Source of the DNA: a bacterium
GTDB lineage: Bacteria; Chloroflexota; Dormibacteria; Aeolococcales; Aeolococcaceae
DNA: 14,320 nucleotides
Assembly (NCBI GenBank): GCA_021850405.1
Contig: JAJZMA010000233.1
Location: 1-14,320, forward strand
Reading direction: 5' to 3'
The notes under the pieces: model-generated
Told to the model about the DNA's origin: nothing
Database searches by the model: none
Seen by the model: only the letters and a program-made list of their open reading frames with translations
Program-made: the position numbers and the translations under genes
In this document: one piece after another, positions 14,022-14,320 of the stretch
Layout: each line of letters opens with the position of its first letter
Numbering within the stretch: position 1 is the stretch's first letter

Positions 14022-14320
14022 TCAGCGTGGATGCAGTCCAAACAGGGCCGCGGCAAAGAGCACAAGAGCAGTTACCGCAACAACCATCAACAGCACGACA
14101 AGAACCACTTTGAGATAGGTAGACGATGATGTCTTTCCATCACCCTCCACCATAACGCTGGCTGCTTTAAGTACCGCCACCCACTGCCTGTCGACTGGCA
14201 CGGCCGCCTCTGCCATCCGCCGCGCGCGGTAGCTACCATTTCCGCCTTCATAGATATTGTAGAGGGTGAGCTTTTTTACTGTGCCATCATTCAGTTTCAG
14301 CTTCATCCAGCCCGAATACC
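14022..14320 (-). CDS. Small protein with C-terminal membrane segment, possibly partial
   Basis: From the ATG at 14304-14306 the protein has 94 residues: a polar N-terminal part (MKLKLNDGTVKKLTLYNIYEG), a basic stretch (YRARRMAEAAV), then one long hydrophobic segment near the end (YLKVVLVVLLMVVAVTALVL) and a short tail, FAAALFGLHPR. This suggests a tail-anchored or bitopic membrane protein. The frame stays open upstream to the window edge, with four more sense codons (YSGW), and no ribosome site is visible before the ATG, so the gene may start outside the window; hence the end is given at the edge. I do not recognise the family. It is convergent with the lipoprotein gene. Confidence 0.55.
   Translation of the reverse strand, partial: YSGWMKLKLNDGTVKKLTLYNIYEGGNGSYRARRMAEAAVPVDRQWVAVLKAASVMVEGDGKTSSSTYLKVVLVVLLMVVAVTALVLFAAALFGLHPR

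Overview
This is chromosomal DNA of a moderately GC-rich bacterium, spanning the dnaN/dnaA replication-initiation region and a run of housekeeping genes. I see no phage or plasmid genes; the only mobile DNA is one insertion sequence. The host is uncertain. A Chloroflexota-like or actinobacterial-like bacterium would fit the mixture (GTG starts with GTGA overlaps, the second membrane protein's family, enolase beside an M20 peptidase), but this is a weak inference.

Left part (1-2527), minus strand: the 5' part of dnaN (sliding clamp) and all of dnaA. The 220 bp between them combine an AT-rich stretch, a DnaA-box-like site and three tandem 12-bp units with CCACAG cores ending exactly at the dnaA stop codon. 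Upstream of dnaA are a perfect DnaA box and a near-perfect one, 11 bp apart. The region therefore looks like the chromosomal origin, with DnaA boxes on both sides of dnaA. A complete-looking 1367-bp insertion sequence (2528-3894) lies about 360 bp upstream of dnaA. It has one DDE transposase gene, matching inverted ends, a 4-bp TACG target duplication, a doubled right-end repeat and a strong G-quadruplex motif.

Middle part (3996-6001), plus strand: two integral membrane proteins. The first has an Ala/Pro-rich tail and is unrecognised. The second belongs to an uncharacterised polytopic family ending in a conserved TD..S.PL motif. A 410-bp stretch without a gene follows.

Right part (6412-12637), plus strand: an M20 metallopeptidase, enolase and an Ogt-type DNA methyltransferase are packed with 4-bp or shorter spacing or overlaps. 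After a 133-bp gap come a small beta-rich protein, the ribosome-assembly GTPase Der and gpsA, which overlaps der by GTGA. The gpsA reading frame is broken by a +1 shift near 11720 although both halves are well conserved.

End (12746-14320): tRNA-Pro(GGG) with encoded CCA, a 65-residue CxxC...CxxC zinc-ribbon-like protein, an SH3b lipoprotein, a cluster of competing GC-rich hairpins, and a convergent gene for a small protein with a C-terminal membrane segment that runs off the window edge.

I found no clearly new multi-gene system. The most informative points are the origin architecture with the adjacent insertion sequence, and the split gpsA.
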